A DNA stretch of 64,000 nt from Sorex araneus (lineage: Eukaryota > Chordata > Mammalia > Eulipotyphla > Soricidae), in NCBI RefSeq assembly GCF_027595985.1, contig NC_073302.1, forward strand, positions 12,445,811-12,509,810. The letters are read 5' to 3'. The notes under the pieces were generated by a model that worked only from the letters and a program-made list of their open reading frames with translations, had not been told where the DNA came from and ran no database searches. Numbering within the stretch: position 1 is the first letter of the stretch; each line of letters opens with the position of its first letter. The position numbers were made by a program, and so were the translations under genes. Below, piece after piece: positions 47,901 through 57,434 of the stretch.

Positions 47901-50900
47901 ATCGCTAAACACCATGGATACTAATGAATCAACTTCTTTTCAATTTCATGAATACCTGGGAGATCATCAAACCCTCTATAAAAGTCATAGGAAAAGACCT
48001 TTACACAATAAGCAAAACTGAATCTTGGTTTTATCAGACTTTTGATACTAGCACATGCGCTTCAGTGAAGATAGCATTGCTAGAGGAAAGATGAGGTTCG
48101 TCTCTGTGAGGTGATAAAGAGGCTCCCTGTGTGTGAACAGTGGGCATGACCAGGGGAAGGACATTAATGTTATTGATATTTATCATCCCCTTGAAGCAAA
48201 AAATTTCTACTTGAATAGCAGTTATAATAACAAATGTATTATTTCTTGCTCATATTTAGTTTTAGAAGAACTAGATGATGTCTTAATAGAACCAGAAAAC
48301 AATGTTATCAGCCATAAAAACCTAGAGGACTTCAAGATTAATATAAAATCTAGGTAAGAAAATTTTCATTTTCTGATTCATCAAGCCTTTGTATGCAAAA
48401 GTATTTAACTTTGGGAGTGAGTCAAATATAATGATTTCCAGCGGGTTTTGTGTTGAAAAAGACTGATTCAAAATTTAAAATGATAGCACTGTAGCACTGT
48501 CGTTCCATTGTTCATGGATTTGCTCGAGTGAGCACCAGGAACGTCTCAATTGTGAGACTTTTTACTGTTTTTGACATATCAAATACGCCATGGGTAGCTT
48601 GCCAGGATTTGCCATGTGGGCGGGATACTCTCGATAGCTTGCCAAACTCTCCGAGAACGACAGAGGAATCAAACCCAGGATTGCCACGTGCAAGGCAAAT
48701 GCCCTACCCTTTGTGCTATCGCTCCAACCCAAAATAACTGCCATGGTTACTGCAGGTGAGTTCAATAACTCTCAGAAGTATATTTGTTGATCTGGTAGTT
48801 GGAGGTGTTTTATAACTTTGTAATAAATAATCAAAAACTTTGAATATCACACTGACTAGGTGACTCCAATTACTCAGGTAATGAAATGTGATGCTAAAAA
48901 ATATAGTTCTTTTTATTTGTGGTAGTTAATATTAATGATATTTATATCATTGATTAATTGATATTAATATCAATTGATACCAACCAGCCTGACCCTCGGT
49001 TCTTCCTTTGTCCACCCATTGCCATTGGTCTTCCAAGGTGGGGGAAGCGGCCTGAGACCACCAAACGCAGGCTGTGAGAGACTTGCAGGCTTTGTATTCG
49101 TTTTTGGAATACACAGCTAATGTACAAACAATTTACCTCCAGTACCCTTGGGATCAATGTGATATTAATTCTTTTATTAAACGGGCAACAGAAGTTTAAT
49201 GGCTCTTTATACAGACACATGGGTCGAAACATAGTTCTGTGCTAACTTATTATGAACTTAAAATATATGGAAGTGGAATAAGTTCTTTCTGTCATCATGA
49301 GACTCAAGTTCCTCATTTGTCAACAATAATAGAAACTGCTCCTTCAGCACTGGTGGACTCTGAATGAAATACATTAGTGAACATCAACTCTGTTTCAAGA
49401 GAGAAGCAAATTTCTAGCGGTTACATTAGATTTTAATTTAAAAATTGCTTTTTAAAAAAGGCATTAAGGGCTGGAAATAAAGGCATTATGGCACTTGCTT
49501 TGCACGGAGCTGGCTTCTCTTTGATTCCCAGGCACTGTGTGTGGTCCTTACACATAAGCCAGGAAATAGCCCTGAAAATTGCTGGTGATTGCTCCCCAAG
49601 GACCCAAATGCCCCATAAAATAACAAAACCCAAAAGGAAGTTAACCATATTTTCTTTTAACAAATATTACAATAGGAATATTCCTGAGGGGGATGTTTTT
49701 GTCTTTTTTGAAATAAAAGAAGATTTAGATGACGATGAAAACAAAACATTGCCTGCAGGACTACAAACGACAAAGGTAAGAAGAGATAAATCAGTCTTTA
49801 CAGAAATGGAGAATTGGGGCAAGCTAACCAGAATGTATAGAATAAAAGTGGGCTTTCCTCTTTAAGGGTTTACAGAACTAAGCCAAACCAATAAGCCATT
49901 GGGCTTTGGAAATATATATGACTTCAGTTTCCAAAAACTGCTTTCTAAATAAGCCTCATCATTTTGTGGACCTGATATTATGCACTTTAAATTTGGATCC
50001 ATCAGATATGGTGGTACCCAATTACAGCCTCAAATTTTTTTAAAATTTTTTAATACTTTATTTTTAATTAGTGAATCAACGTGAGGGTACAGTTACAGAT
50101 TTATACATTTTTGTGCTCATGTTTCCCCCATACAGAGTTCGATAACCCATCCCTTCACCAGTGCCCATTCCCCACCACCAGTAAACCCAGGGTCTCTCCC
50201 ACCTTCCCCAGTCCCGTCTCACCCCACCCCAAACTGCCACTATGGCAGGGTATTCCCTTTAGTTCTCTCTCTCTGATTAGGTGTTGTGGTTTGCAATAAA
50301 GGTGTTGAGTGGCCATTGTGTTCAGTCTCTAGTCTACATTCGGCACGCGTCACTCCTCCCCCGCATGACCTCTGACCACATTTTACTTGGTGCTCCCTTC
50401 TCTGAGTTGGCCAGAATGAGAGATCAACCTCCAAGCCATGGAGTCAACCTCCTAGTACTAATTTCTACTATTCTTGGGTATTAGACTCCTAGTCTATTAT
50501 TCTATATTCCACAGATGAGTGCAATCTTTCTATGTCTGTCTCTCTCTTTCTGACTCATTTCACTTAGCATGATACTTTCCATGTTGATCCACTTATATGT
50601 AAACTTCATGACCTCATTTTTTCTAACAGCTGCATAGTATTCCATTGTATAGATGTACCAAAGTTTCTTCAACCAGTCATCTGTTCTAGGACACTCGGGT
50701 TTTTTCCAGATTCTGGCTATTGTAAACAGTGCTGCGATGAACATATAAGTGCAGATGTCACTTTGACTATACTTTTTTGCTCCTCTGGGATATATTCCCA
50801 GCAGTGGTATTGCTGGGTCAAATGGGAGCTCAACCTCTAGTTTTTTGAGAATCGTCCATATTGTTTTCCAAAAGCAGCCTCAAATTTTTAACATGATTAG

Positions 50901-53900
50901 ACATCAGACATTACCAGTCCCATCAAAATCTTTTTTCCTAGGAAGAAAGAACATGACCTGAAGCTTAAGGTTTATGTGGAATGATCCAATAATAACTACA
51001 ATGTTCTTTTTTGGTGGTGGTGTGGGGGGAAGAGGCGGTTGGGGGGGTACCAGGGACCACACTCTGAGAAGCTCAGGGGTGACTCCTGGCTCTGCATTCA
51101 GGAGTGACTGCTGGCGATGCTGGGGAACCATATGGAATGTGGAAAGTTGAACCCTAGTGGGCCGTGTGCAAGGCAAATGCCATACCTGCCCCAAACAATG
51201 CTATTTTCAAGTGAAGGATTTGCAGATTATGAAAGGAGAACTTGTTTCTCTGTGAGTTTGTTTCTCAGAGTTCTATAAATTATTGCCTCTCCCTTTTTGT
51301 CCTTTTTTTTAAAAAAAAATAAAAACAGCTGGTTGATGGTGCTGCACAAATCAGTTTTAATTCTACAGAGGAAATTAAAAAATTAAATATAAGTCCAGAA
51401 GATTTAAATAACAAGTACCTTAATATTATTGTGGACATAATTGCAGGTAAGTTCTTACAGTGCTGTGTAAATTCATTTCTAATTCCTTTTCCTTGTTTTG
51501 CCCTTTATTTCTCTTCGTTTCTTTTGCCCTGAACTAGGTCACAGGTATGGTTGCGTTGTGGTTCTGCAAACTTGATTGGAACCCACACCAGAAATCACAG
51601 TTCTGGTTTTGACGTGAATGCGCTTGGCCTTGAGGCTAACTCTCCTTCATACATATTAATTTTGGCAGAAACTTGTGCAATTTCTGATAATAGGTAGTGG
51701 CAATGATATGACCCCGGGGTCATCTTATAGTTCTTTCACATTTCAAAGTTTACATTTTAATCAGTAACTGACATTGATTCAGTATTTGGCAAGCAGAGGT
51801 ACTCTATCAAAATACTATCCATGAGCTCCTTGGAGATGGAGTGCTTAATATTTGAACTACCTTATGAAATAAAAAAAAATTAAATTTAAAATAAAAGTTT
51901 TTGTCTCTAATAGTGACTCACCAAATTATGCCTGAAAAAGGTAACCTTTTATCATAAAGAATAAGTGATGGTGCTACCAGGAAATTTTACTTCAACAATT
52001 ATAGACAATTATAGAAAAATTAATAAAATTATGAAAACTTCACTGCCATTTGGATGCCCTCTTAATTTTTAATGAATTATCTATCACAAGATATTATTTT
52101 AACCACGCTGTCACTGATGAGGCAGAAAGGCAGAAGCATGATGGCAGGTTTCCGTGTTCCTTCGCTATTCCTGGGTTCTTCAATATTTTCAAGAATGAAA
52201 ATATTGAATAATAAAGATGTTCAGAGTTGGAAAGTAGAAAACTTTATTGGATTGGAGAAGAGAAAAGAAAAGGAGTTCCCCAAGTAGAGAAAAATTTCGT
52301 ATTGGACTAAGTTAAAAGGGAGTTTTGTATAACCCCTTCTAAAGGCTCTCTGGTCAATCGAATTTCTTTTGGTATTCAATTGATAAATATTACAGAGGAT
52401 GCAAAAAAGTTACAGGTAAAGTTACAGGAAGATAAAGGTTCTTCCTGTAGACCCTTTTAGATGGAAATTGGGATATTTATGCTTCTTATTTATTAAAGAC
52501 TTTACTGGATTAGCTTTCTTGCCATTTGCCTCAGTCATTGTGAGTTCCCTATGAGCCTAAACTCCAGGGCAGAATTTTATGGTCCTAGGTAATTCCTGGA
52601 ATGTTAAGTCAGAACCCTGGGGATGATGAAGCATGTGTTAGGTGGATGGAGAGAGGCAAGAGAAAACTGTGACTTTCTCTCTCACTGGCAAGGGGAAACT
52701 GAGGCTGCCCTCTTCAGCATTGCACGGAAATGCTTTAACTGTCTCTTTGGAAATAATAACAAGCTGTGAGAACATATATGCATGAATCTTCCCACAGGAA
52801 AGTGTATACTTCAGGACATGAGACTATTTCTATTTTCTATTTATATCATTCAATGAGAAAATGAGATAAATGATTTGATAATTCAAATGGTCTAGACAAG
52901 AACACAGTTATTGCAACTAATGAATGGAAGTCTGGCCAACCTCCTGACAATCAAACTTTATTGGCTCAGGGAGGAGTCAGGTTCTTTCGGGATGAGCAGA
53001 GAAATCATCCAAATATAGATTTGTAATTCTTTATTAAATGACCAGGGAATAAATGAATGACATATTCTTAATCAAATGAAGAAAAGCACAGAGTGGGAAC
53101 CAAAGAACATGAAGATGTTACGTTGTGTGTGCCATATTTTCAGAGTAATGCATATTATTCTACCAGGTTATTTCATGGAATACAAAACAACTGATATCAA
53201 ATACAGCATCTCACCCTACAGTCTGGATTTGGTTGCCACTCCTCTTTTCCTGAAGCCTGGAAATCCATTTCCCATCAAGGTGAGATGACGAGAAAATCAA
53301 ATATGGTACATATTGAGTATTTGGTGGGCAGAGAATCTCTGAGAGCTATTGCTCCTTTGTGGACTACAAGGTAGAGATTGAGGAGACAAAGAGTAAGACA
53401 AGGCAATCATAAAGTCTGTAATGCAAAGAGGAGAGCAAAAGTGATAACAACAAACATTTGTCTAGTTACTGGTCTGGCAATAGTTTTACCAATCTATGTC
53501 AAGCATTAATCTAACAATTTAGTCACTAGACTTTGAACTGAATGTACTTATTTTATATATCTGAAATTCTTAAAACACAAGCATAGTAGAAATGCATTTG
53601 ATTACTATCTTAAATTCAGCAAGTTTGTGCCTGGTAGTGAAAGAGTGAATTTTTTAAAAAGTTGCTAATAAATGAATCAGAGGTGGAGATAGAGGGGTGG
53701 TGTAGGGGTTCCTGGAACATTCTTGGGCAGCAGACATTCTTATTGATGGTGATATTGGGAAAATGTGTGCAGGAAACTATTACTAATACTACTACAAATC
53801 ATACCTGTCATCCCATTGCTCATCGATTTTGTTGTAGCGGGCACCAGAAACGTCTCTCATCCAGAGACTTATTGTTACTGTTTTTGGCATATCCAATACA

Positions 53901-56900
53901 CATGGATAGTTTGCCAGGCTCCGCCGTGCGGGCTCCATACTCTTGGTAGCTTGCCGGGCTCTCGGAGAGGGGCAGAGGAATCGAACATGGGTTGGCCCTG
54001 TGAAAGGCGAAAGCCCAACTGCTATGCTATCGCTCTGGCCCCTATAAATCATAGTTCAAAAAAATGGGAAATTTTTAATAGAAGAGTCTTGACCATATAA
54101 AGGATGTGTGTTATTTTCTATTACGTTATTTGCTATCATAAAATATAGATTAATCTATTAAAATCAGTGCTAGCTATTATACAATTTGCTATATTGTTAT
54201 AGTTAATGGTGTTAACTAGCTATTGAAATGGATTTGTTCCAATAGGTACAGGTGAATGCTCCTGGCCACGTTACAGGAGGGGTTGCAGTAATACTGGAAG
54301 GAATATTTGATAAAACCCTGAATCTGGGAACAATGCAAAGTACCACAAATTCTGATGGAGTAGCCTCATTTATCATAAACATTCCCTCTGATGCGGCAAC
54401 ACTGGATTTTCATGTGAGCAGAATTATGATGTGTTGTACTTCAAATGTACATAAGCCTGTGCAGTAATTAGAATGCTAGATAGAAGGGAACGTTTTATTG
54501 CATGTCTCATGAACTTCTCAGGAACATTTGACCCGTCATCACAAGGAGTACAATTTCACATACTGAACATTCCATGAAGGGCATGATCCTATTAGTTCTG
54601 TATCTAGGAGTTAAGTTTTTGTGTCTTTTTCTAAACATTGTACTATTTAAAGTGACAAATTTAAACCAAACTGCCAATAGAATACAAGAATTAGAGTCAT
54701 CTCCATTATTTCCTATTTTCATCTTCTCCTTCAATTCACAGGTGAAATCAGAATTTTTTTTGCATTCTCTTTTCCCCCTCCCACATCTCCTCAAATTATT
54801 GAAATCTGGATTATGCACATGCTACAGTATTGGAAATGTTCTCATCAGAGTTATCTGTGTGTTTTCCTAGTTCACAGTAATTTTTTTAGTTCTCTTTCTA
54901 GTTTTCTGCAAGGCAAATACTGGTGGGCCAAGGGACCTTTTCCCTTTAAACAATTTATTATTCCCTTCTGTACTTCACTTGCTTTTGAGCTTCGTTATTT
55001 ATTTTTGTCTTTTTGGGAACACACCTACTGGTTCTTCAGGGTCTCCCTTAGTGACATTGGGGGACCAGGATGAAGCATAGACACATGTGTAGCCTGTTAT
55101 ACTCTCAGTACAATTTTATTTGTTCCTTACTTTAAAACTTTTCTTCTTTCCTCTTTTCTTCTAGCCTTCACTTTTGATCAGTAATCCCTTGTTCATTGGA
55201 TATTTTGGGGTGATTCTCATGTTGTGTTCGCCCTATCTTTTCTTCTTATATGAAACATTTTTAGTTGAAATATTTCTGTGATTTAATATTCTCAAATCTA
55301 ATATTATAGTTATTCTATGCAATCAAGACATTTCTAGTGATTAATATTTTCCTATCTTTTCTTTTTGGGGGGCCATACCTGGCAATTTACTCCTGGCTCT
55401 GAGCTCAGGGATCACTCCATACTGACTCAGGGGACCATATGGAATGCCAGAAAATAAGCCCTGCTAAGCCAGTGAAGGCAGCTACCTCAACCATTGTACA
55501 ATCTCTCTGGCCCCACTTTTTCTCATATTTTTTCAAAAGTATAGGACTTATTTTCTTAATTTTTCAACCACACTCATCAGTACTCAGTACTTAGTCCTAG
55601 ATCTGTGGACAGAGATCATTCCTGGTGGGGCTCAGGGACCAAATGGGGTGCTGGGAAGTAAACCCAGATTGGTCGCACTCCAGCCAAGCAACCCACATGC
55701 TGTATTAACACTCTGGCTCCCACAAGACTCAGTTTGTATAAAACTGCACGCCTCCTTCCACCTCTAGTCTAGATCTCCTCCGGGGTGCCTTGTTTTAGCA
55801 AATGGTCTGCTAATCCTACTTCTCTCTTCACATGTGGCCAGAGAGTTGGAGTGTTCTTTCTCAGTCACCTCTGATCTCAACTGACCCTGTCCTAGATCCC
55901 CTCCATAGACATTGCGTATTGCCCGCCCATGCTACCTCAAATTCAGCCATCTGAGGTAGTTTTCAGCTCCTAAATATCCTGTTCTCTGTTGTTGTAAGGT
56001 CTTTGAAACTCTTCCTTGAACTCTCCCTATTCTTTGAGTCCTTAGTGCCTTACTTTGGGGGCCTATGGGGGATGTCTATTTTTCCTTCTCTGTCAGTACC
56101 AGCCCTTTCAATCCAGGGAGTTAACACAGGTGTCATGCAGACAAAACTTATATTTTTTTCACTGAGCCTTGACGCAAGGGCCAGGAGCATCAACATTAAC
56201 TCAGATCATAGAAATTTCAAGTGCCTTCAAATTTCTCAAAAATATATCCTCATCACCTTTGTGTCTGTCAATTAGTATACACACTGACAAACTAGGGACA
56301 AGAAAATATTAGTTGCCAGAATGGATATATATATTTCTAAAACTAAAAAAGGGTTAAAATACATGTCTCTTTTCTCTCAGAGTATTTTCCCCATTGTATT
56401 TCACTGTTTCCAAGTTACCTCCACAATAATATCTTCAGAAAATAACATCTAATTCTTCAGCTTCAAATAAAACATAGATGGGCCAAACAAGTGTGGGTTA
56501 AAGGATGGGTATAATATGGCACTTATATTTACAAGAATTCACCATGACTTTACTCTTAAACAGATTATCTTTATTTCCCTTCTTCCTGTATCTCCCAAGA
56601 AGAGAGACTGTTATTCACCTCCACTTCTATTCACAATGAATGGAATGCCCATGCTACATACCTGACTAGAAAAGGATTGAGGATTGCAAACACCAGCCCC
56701 ATTCATATTGATCATCAGTAATGATCAATATTCACTGTCACTGTATCACTGTCATCCCATTGATTATCGATTAGCTCGAGCAGGCACCAGTAATGTCTCC
56801 AAATGAGATTTGTTGTTACTGTTTTTGGCATATCGAATACGCCACGGGAAGCTTGCCAGGCTCTGCCCTATGGGCGGGAAGTTCTCAGTAGCTTGCCAGG

Positions 56901-57291
56901 CTCTCCGAGAGGGACAGAGGAATTGAACCCAGGTCAGCCGCGTGCAAGGCAAATGTCCTACCTGCTGTTATTGCTCCAGCCCTAATGATCAATATTCAAT
57001 AATAATCAATATTTATCTTTTTTATTGATCATTATCGATGCAAGTTATGAGTCAGCACTTGACATGTTTGTCTCTTATCTTCCTTAGGTCAGAACTGCTA
57101 TCCCAGATCTTCCAGCCAAATACCAAGCCAGCAAGGACTATGAAGCGGTGGCTTACTCGTCCCACAGTCACAGTTTCCTTTCACTCAGCTGGCCAGATAG
57201 TCACAAGACTTTGTTTGTGGGGAAAACTCTGAGCATAACCGTCACACCTAAAAGTCCTTACGTTGACAGTATTACACACTACAATTACCTG
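35923..57291 (+). CDS. C5: C5-like gene 2, exons 1-12 (5' part of a C5 paralogue)
   Basis: Gene span on the plus strand. Twelve exons of 65, 193, 166, 71, 98, 83, 94, 100, 118, 113, 168 and 204 nt add up to 1,473 nt or 491 codons in one open frame, covering a signal peptide, MG1 to MG4 and the start of MG5 of complement C5. Clear segments: [81 protein letters not shown]. Unlike gene 1 it has two non-leader cysteines, Cys32 and Cys108, both in MG1. Exon 8 has lost its ancestral acceptor but an in-frame AG 15 nt downstream can serve. The equivalents of exons 13 and 14 are missing from the following 6.7 kb, where a paralogous block carries a 4-kb deletion. A secreted protein is expected; whether it ends as a truncated MG-ring fragment or continues beyond the window cannot be decided here. 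Confidence 0.85.
36220..36510. other. GC-richer segment in intron 1 of gene 2, unidentified
   Basis: About 290 bp with clearly higher GC than the A/T-rich intron around it, open for 90 codons on one strand and 94 on the other. I do not recognise a protein. A repeat of unknown family is likely. Confidence 0.35.
36712..37035 (+). mobile_element. L1 3' end
   Basis: Plus-strand L1 3' UTR: cacactatagatcaaacaca, caaactgcaacaccc, gagaatgggcactggtagag, ggtgattcagtaataaaaaa. Intron 1 of gene 2. Confidence 0.82.
37095..37287 (+). CDS. C5: C5-like gene 2, exon 2 (MG1)
   Basis: 193 nt, acceptor CAACAG, donor GTATGT. Encodes [20 protein letters not shown] and [20 protein letters not shown]. By eye about 46 of 64 residues equal gene 1. 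Carries Cys32 where human C5 has Arg (IFRVGAS). Confidence 0.9.
37946..38119 (-). mobile_element. SOR-type SINE, short form, young
   Basis: Intact copy with a T-rich start. Exact 19-bp target duplication ccacatacattatatttgt at 37,927-37,945 and 38,120-38,138. It sits 33 bp upstream of exon 3 of gene 2. Confidence 0.95.
38172..38337 (+). CDS. C5: C5-like gene 2, exon 3 (MG1-MG2)
   Basis: 166 nt, acceptor TTTAACAG, donor GTATGAGG. Encodes [20 protein letters not shown] then [20 protein letters not shown]. Carries Cys108 at the position of human Ser in VVSKHFSK. Exon ends with SSDETS where human has TPDQS. Confidence 0.9.
38766..39017 (+). mobile_element. SOR-type SINE, long form
   Basis: Plus-strand; target duplication gagagaattt at 38,756-38,765 and 39,018-39,027. 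Confidence 0.9.
39035..39282 (-). mobile_element. SOR-type SINE, long form, inverted to its neighbour
   Basis: Minus-strand copy that begins 17 bp after the plus-strand copy ends, making a large inverted repeat. Confidence 0.9.
39295..39410 (-). mobile_element. Old SINE fragment
   Basis: ttgagccacactcagcagtg, ctcaggccttactcctgg, tgccaggagatta. Confidence 0.6.
39462..40410 (-). mobile_element. L1 3' end with part of ORF2
   Basis: Minus-strand: attagtgagtcacagtgagg, ccaccagtgtccattctcca, and the ORF2 C-terminal frame [20 protein letters not shown] at 40,184-40,408. Confidence 0.87.
40411..41135 (-). mobile_element. L1 3' end, older subfamily
   Basis: gttgggtttacaatattctt, ccctcctctgttgtccatg, catttaaatc-like, ttcttgggatagaagccaag, cattcccaccaacagtgc follow L1 ORF2 end and 3' UTR on the minus strand with more divergence. 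Confidence 0.65.
41519..41750 (+). mobile_element. SOR-type SINE, long form
   Basis: atgctggagcaatagcacag head; long-form insert ccggcaagctaccgagagta; end gatgagcaacgggata. Confidence 0.92.
42107..42177 (+). CDS. C5: C5-like gene 2, exon 4
   Basis: 71 nt, acceptor CTTTTACAG, donor GTGAGT. Encodes [20 protein letters not shown] then LTFI; human [20 protein letters not shown] then LTFI. Confidence 0.9.
42215..42440 (-). mobile_element. Old L1 3' end fragment with (CA)n
   Basis: gatatataatactgttaata, tccttccaccaagg and a (CA)n run at about 42,351-42,388. Begins 38 bp after exon 4 of gene 2. Confidence 0.45.
42755..42897 (-). mobile_element. SOR-type SINE, long form, deleted
   Basis: caatttgctcgagcagacac followed directly by gagagggatggaacaatcaa; about 110 bp of the middle is lost. 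Confidence 0.85.
43030..43340 (+). mobile_element. Old SINE joined to the 3' end of an unnamed repeat
   Basis: tggaacaatagtacagtgga, tgggttcgatccccagcacc; then gggtgggattggtgttggaa, the same 3' segment as in the repeats at 8.8 and 10.5 kb. Confidence 0.55.
43515..43600 (-). mobile_element. Old SINE fragment
   Basis: ggctgtgctcagggcttatt and gctctgggatcactcct in minus order. Confidence 0.55.
43635..44365. mobile_element. L1 with 5' inversion
   Basis: 43,635-43,710 is a minus-strand L1 3' end (tattaatcattgtgaggtac); 43,711-44,365 is ORF2 C-terminal sequence on the plus strand ([34 protein letters not shown]-like). The opposite orientation of adjoining parts is the mark of twin priming. Confidence 0.65.
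44366..45005. other. Intron 4 of gene 2, nothing recognised
   Basis: No exon or clear repeat seen. Confidence 0.4.
45005..45610 (+). repeat. Composite repeat related to the long-form SINE
   Basis: GC-rich start (45,060-45,180). From about 45,350 it follows the long-form SINE insert in order: gagagtttcctgcccacatg, cttgcaagcttcccatggtg, gttactgagcctgcccgaga, aatcagtgattaacggga. No tRNA-like head next to it. Confidence 0.5.
45820..45917 (+). CDS. C5: C5-like gene 2, exon 5
   Basis: 98 nt, acceptor TACTTGTAG, donor GTATTT. Encodes [20 protein letters not shown] then [12 protein letters not shown]. Six nt longer than in gene 1 and human; the extra codons lie near the exon end. Contains an N-glycosylation sequon (NTT). 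Confidence 0.88.
46618..46705 (+). mobile_element. Old SINE fragment
   Basis: ggggctggagatgaggctca, tgctttgcacgtgtgaagtc. Confidence 0.6.
46706..47500. other. Intron 5 of gene 2
   Basis: A/T-rich; a 45-bp long-form SINE fragment at 47,215-47,260 (gatttgttcgagtgggcgcc). Otherwise nothing recognised. Confidence 0.45.
47503..47585 (+). CDS. C5: C5-like gene 2, exon 6
   Basis: 83 nt, acceptor TTTTCACAG, donor GTAATG. Encodes [20 protein letters not shown] then QFEIKMN; human [20 protein letters not shown] then YFEVKEY. Confidence 0.88.
48260..48353 (+). CDS. C5: C5-like gene 2, exon 7
   Basis: 94 nt, acceptor CATATTTAG, donor GTAAGA. Encodes [20 protein letters not shown] then [12 protein letters not shown]; human [20 protein letters not shown] then FKNFEITIKAR. 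One codon shorter than gene 1. Confidence 0.86.
48484..48728 (-). mobile_element. SOR-type SINE, long form
   Basis: tagcactgtagcactgtcgt start, ggatttgctcgagtgagcac, end gctatcgctccaaccc. Intron 7 of gene 2. Confidence 0.92.
49468..49620 (+). mobile_element. Old SINE
   Basis: gggctggaaataaaggcatt, ttgattcccaggcactgtgt. Lies just before exon 8 of gene 2. Confidence 0.65.
49676..49775 (+). CDS. C5: C5-like gene 2, exon 8 (shifted acceptor)
   Basis: 100 nt if spliced at the AG ending at 49,675; donor GTAAGA. Encodes [20 protein letters not shown] then [13 protein letters not shown]; human has [20 protein letters not shown]. Homology extends 15 nt further left to 49,661 (codons for KYYNR), but there the acceptor reads AA instead of AG. 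The downstream AG keeps the frame and follows a pyrimidine tract, so this start is preferred. Confidence 0.78.
50040..50874 (-). mobile_element. L1 3' part, young insertion
   Basis: Minus-strand L1 3' UTR and end of ORF2 ([20 protein letters not shown] on the minus strand). Exact target duplication cagcctcaaattttt at 50,025-50,039 and 50,875-50,889. Confidence 0.92.
51005..51200 (-). mobile_element. Old SINE
   Basis: gctcaggggtgactcctggc, gcattcaggagtgactg, gccgtgtgcaaggcaaatgc in minus-strand order. Confidence 0.75.
51329..51446 (+). CDS. C5: C5-like gene 2, exon 9
   Basis: 118 nt, acceptor AAAAACAG behind a T8 run, donor GTAAGT. Encodes [20 protein letters not shown] then [20 protein letters not shown]. 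About 28 nt around DLNNKYLNI are nearly identical to gene 1 although the rest is diverged. Confidence 0.88.
51450..53160. other. Intron 9 of gene 2, nothing recognised
   Basis: A/T-rich, no exon or clear repeat. Confidence 0.4.
53167..53279 (+). CDS. C5: C5-like gene 2, exon 10
   Basis: 113 nt, acceptor TTCTACCAG, donor GTGAGA. Encodes [20 protein letters not shown] then [18 protein letters not shown]. Two codons shorter than gene 1. Confidence 0.9.
53803..54041 (-). mobile_element. SOR-type SINE, long form
   Basis: cctgtcatcccattgctcat to gctatcgctctggcccc; near-identical flanks ctacaaatcat and ctataaatcat. Intron 10 of gene 2, about 200 bp before exon 11. Confidence 0.9.
54246..54413 (+). 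CDS. C5: C5-like gene 2, exon 11 (MG4)
   Basis: 168 nt, acceptor TTCCAATAG, donor GTGAGC. Encodes [20 protein letters not shown] and [20 protein letters not shown]. Five codons shorter than gene 1 in the loop between VILEGI and the DGVASF strand. Confidence 0.91.
54420..56700. other. Intron 11 of gene 2 with old SINEs
   Basis: Diverged minus-strand SINE remnants at 54,995-55,080, 55,360-55,520 and 55,560-55,730 (gggaccatatggaatgccag, gctcagggaccaaatggggtg). Rest unrecognised. Confidence 0.5.
56735..56982 (-). mobile_element. SOR-type SINE, long form
   Basis: Exact 16-bp target duplication taatgatcaatattca at 56,719-56,734 and 56,983-56,998; about 100 bp before exon 12 of gene 2. Confidence 0.94.
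57088..57291 (+). CDS. C5: C5-like gene 2, exon 12 (MG5 start)
   Basis: 204 nt (68 codons), acceptor CTTCCTTAG, donor GTAAGG. Encodes [20 protein letters not shown] and [20 protein letters not shown] then HYNYL; human has [20 protein letters not shown] and ITHYNYL. This is the last recognisable exon of gene 2 in the window. Reading into the intron gives 18 more codons before a stop near 57,346. Confidence 0.92.
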
Positions 57292-57434
57292 GTAAGGTTG
57301 ATAATATCTAACTTATATCTAGAAACCTACTATGCAAAAAATATTTGAAAGAGTTCCTTTCCTGAGACAAGGCTGTGCTCATTGTTAGTGAATGAGTGTG
57401 TGCACTTTGAGATTCCTTTAGTGTCTTCTATTTT

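Noticed and set aside
49661-49675. Loss of exon 8 in gene 2 through a broken acceptor, making it a pseudogene
   Set aside because: An AG exactly 15 nt downstream keeps the frame and has a usable pyrimidine tract.
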